Source: Cohaesibacter haloalkalitolerans
GTDB taxonomy: Bacteria > Pseudomonadota > Alphaproteobacteria > Rhizobiales > Cohaesibacteraceae
Assembly: GCF_003574655.1 (NCBI RefSeq)
Contig: NZ_QNUM01000002.1
Coordinates: forward strand, 62,001 to 126,000
Direction of reading: 5' to 3'
Length of the DNA stretch: 64,000 nucleotides
This document shows positions 63,359 to 64,000 of this stretch, piece by piece (within the stretch, counting starts at the first letter, position 1; every line of letters begins with the position of its first letter). Position numbers and translations under genes: made by a program. A model generated the notes under the pieces. The model did no database searches and was not told where the DNA came from. It saw nothing but the letters and a program-made list of their open reading frames with translations.

Positions 63359-64000
63359 TTACCCCAGATCAATAGCCGCTCCGTGGCGGTGGACCGCTTC
63401 GACGCGGGCGCCGGGGGTGTCTGTGCCTGCATCATGCAGGGCAATGGCTGGCAACAGCCGGAACGGGCCGCGGGACTGTTTCTTGCCCTGAACCACCACA
63501 CGGTGGGCCGCCTCGCCTTCTCTTGGCGAGAAGGGTTGCACGGTAATGCCGCCAAAGCGGCCTTCCATCAGCGTGAGCAGAGCGGGCAATTCATCCGCCC
63601 GCTGGACAACGGTGAAGGTGCCACCGCTTTTGAGAATGGAAACGGCGGTGCGGAACCACGGCTCCATCCCCTCGTCGGTCAGCATGTGGGCCGTGGCGCG
63701 GGCCTCATTGGGCGAGGTCTGAAAGCGTTCCGGCCGGTAATAGGGCGGATTGGCAATGACGTGATGGGCGAGATTTTCCGTCAAGCCAGCCAGTTTGCGC
63801 GGCTCGCCCCGCAAAGCCACATCACAACAGATGACCGATGCGGCGGCCAGATATTTTGCCGAGCGGGCGATGTTGGTGGCGGCAATGGCAGCAACGTCCG
63901 GGTCAATCTCGACAGCAAGCAGCCGCAGCCCGCCGACGCGCGCGGCAACGCAAAGCCCGGCAGCCCCGACCCCGGAGCCCAGATCGACCACCAGTTCGCC
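63359..64000 (-). CDS. TrmN6-like tRNA adenine methyltransferase, partial
   Basis: The reading frame continues past the window end, so the N-terminus is missing. What is seen begins with the SAM motif VDLGSGVGAAGLCVAARV, then ANPPYYRPERFQTS, the NPPY motif that fixes N6-adenine methyltransferases, and the C-terminal VVVQGKKQSRGPFRLLP. This fits the tRNA1(Val) A37 methyltransferase group. It is a common neighbour of the S49 peptidase in Rhizobiales; here an M20 gene and others lie between. Confidence 0.85.
   Translation of the reverse strand, partial: GELVVDLGSGVGAAGLCVAARVGGLRLLAVEIDPDVAAIAATNIARSAKYLAAASVICCDVALRGEPRKLAGLTENLAHHVIANPPYYRPERFQTSPNEARATAHMLTDEGMEPWFRTAVSILKSGGTFTVVQRADELPALLTLMEGRFGGITVQPFSPREGEAAHRVVVQGKKQSRGPFRLLPAIALHDAGTDTPGARVEAVHRHGAAIDLG

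Overview
This is a chromosomal segment from an alphaproteobacterium, most likely of the Hyphomicrobiales (Rhizobiales); a Cohaesibacter-like marine lineage would fit, but that is an inference. The reasons are the GC-rich coding sequence, the blocks aroC-ribB / phosphoglycerate-mutase-like / fabI, HD - tyrosine phosphatase - NrtR-type NAD regulator - rnhB, S49 peptidase beside a TrmN6-like methyltransferase, a TipF-like degenerate EAL protein and a DUF1127 gene. I see no phage, insertion sequence, CRISPR array, rRNA or tRNA. The window is mostly core genome with several unusual non-coding stretches.

Layout. 1-10 kb: purD, a FecR-domain protein, a TrmA/RlmD-type RNA methyltransferase, two paralogous small membrane proteins, an SRPBCC protein, alanine dehydrogenase divergent from an Lrp regulator, and an OmpR/EnvZ-type pair with overlapping genes. 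10-17 kb: a long non-coding gap, a TRIC/YadS-type channel, a GNAT gene preceded by what looks like a complete transcription attenuator with a leaderless leader peptide, a MarR regulator divergent from an MFS-UspA fusion, an unlisted 36-residue membrane protein, and a PepSY protein. 17-27 kb: ribB, aroC, a secreted protein, a histidine phosphatase, fabI, a TetR regulator, and an FAD oxidase translationally coupled to a YpeA-like GNAT. 27-39 kb: a DUF6460-like protein, AsmA, a two-domain ferric ABC permease, an MFS transporter, a non-coding hairpin array, the ferric-binding protein, then the HD / phosphatase / NAD-regulator / rnhB run. 39-50 kb: DUF2207-LemA, a ChaN-like protein, a second FecR protein, glyQ without glyS, YitT, moaB, ygfZ and a HAD phosphatase. 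50-64 kb: TipF-like EAL protein, radical SAM protein, ClpP-like protease, DUF1127, LysR, a divergent PP2C-like protein, AEC transporter, S49 peptidase, M20 amidohydrolase with GNAT, LprI-like protein, and a methyltransferase cut by the window end.

Two non-coding findings stand out. (1) Between the converging MFS and ferric-binding genes (34029-34312) four hairpins have different stems but exactly the same seven-base loop, GGACCAG. Conserved loops with changing stems are the mark of a structured RNA (or single-stranded DNA) that presents a loop for recognition. I do not recognise the family. (2) Upstream of the GNAT gene at 12416-12937 there is a sigma-70-like promoter whose predicted start is the A of an ATG, a 17-codon peptide ending Tyr-Trp-Tyr-Pro-Ser-Cys, and mutually exclusive hairpins ending in an intrinsic terminator. 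This is the architecture of the leaderless trpL attenuators of rhizobia, but attached to an acetyltransferase.
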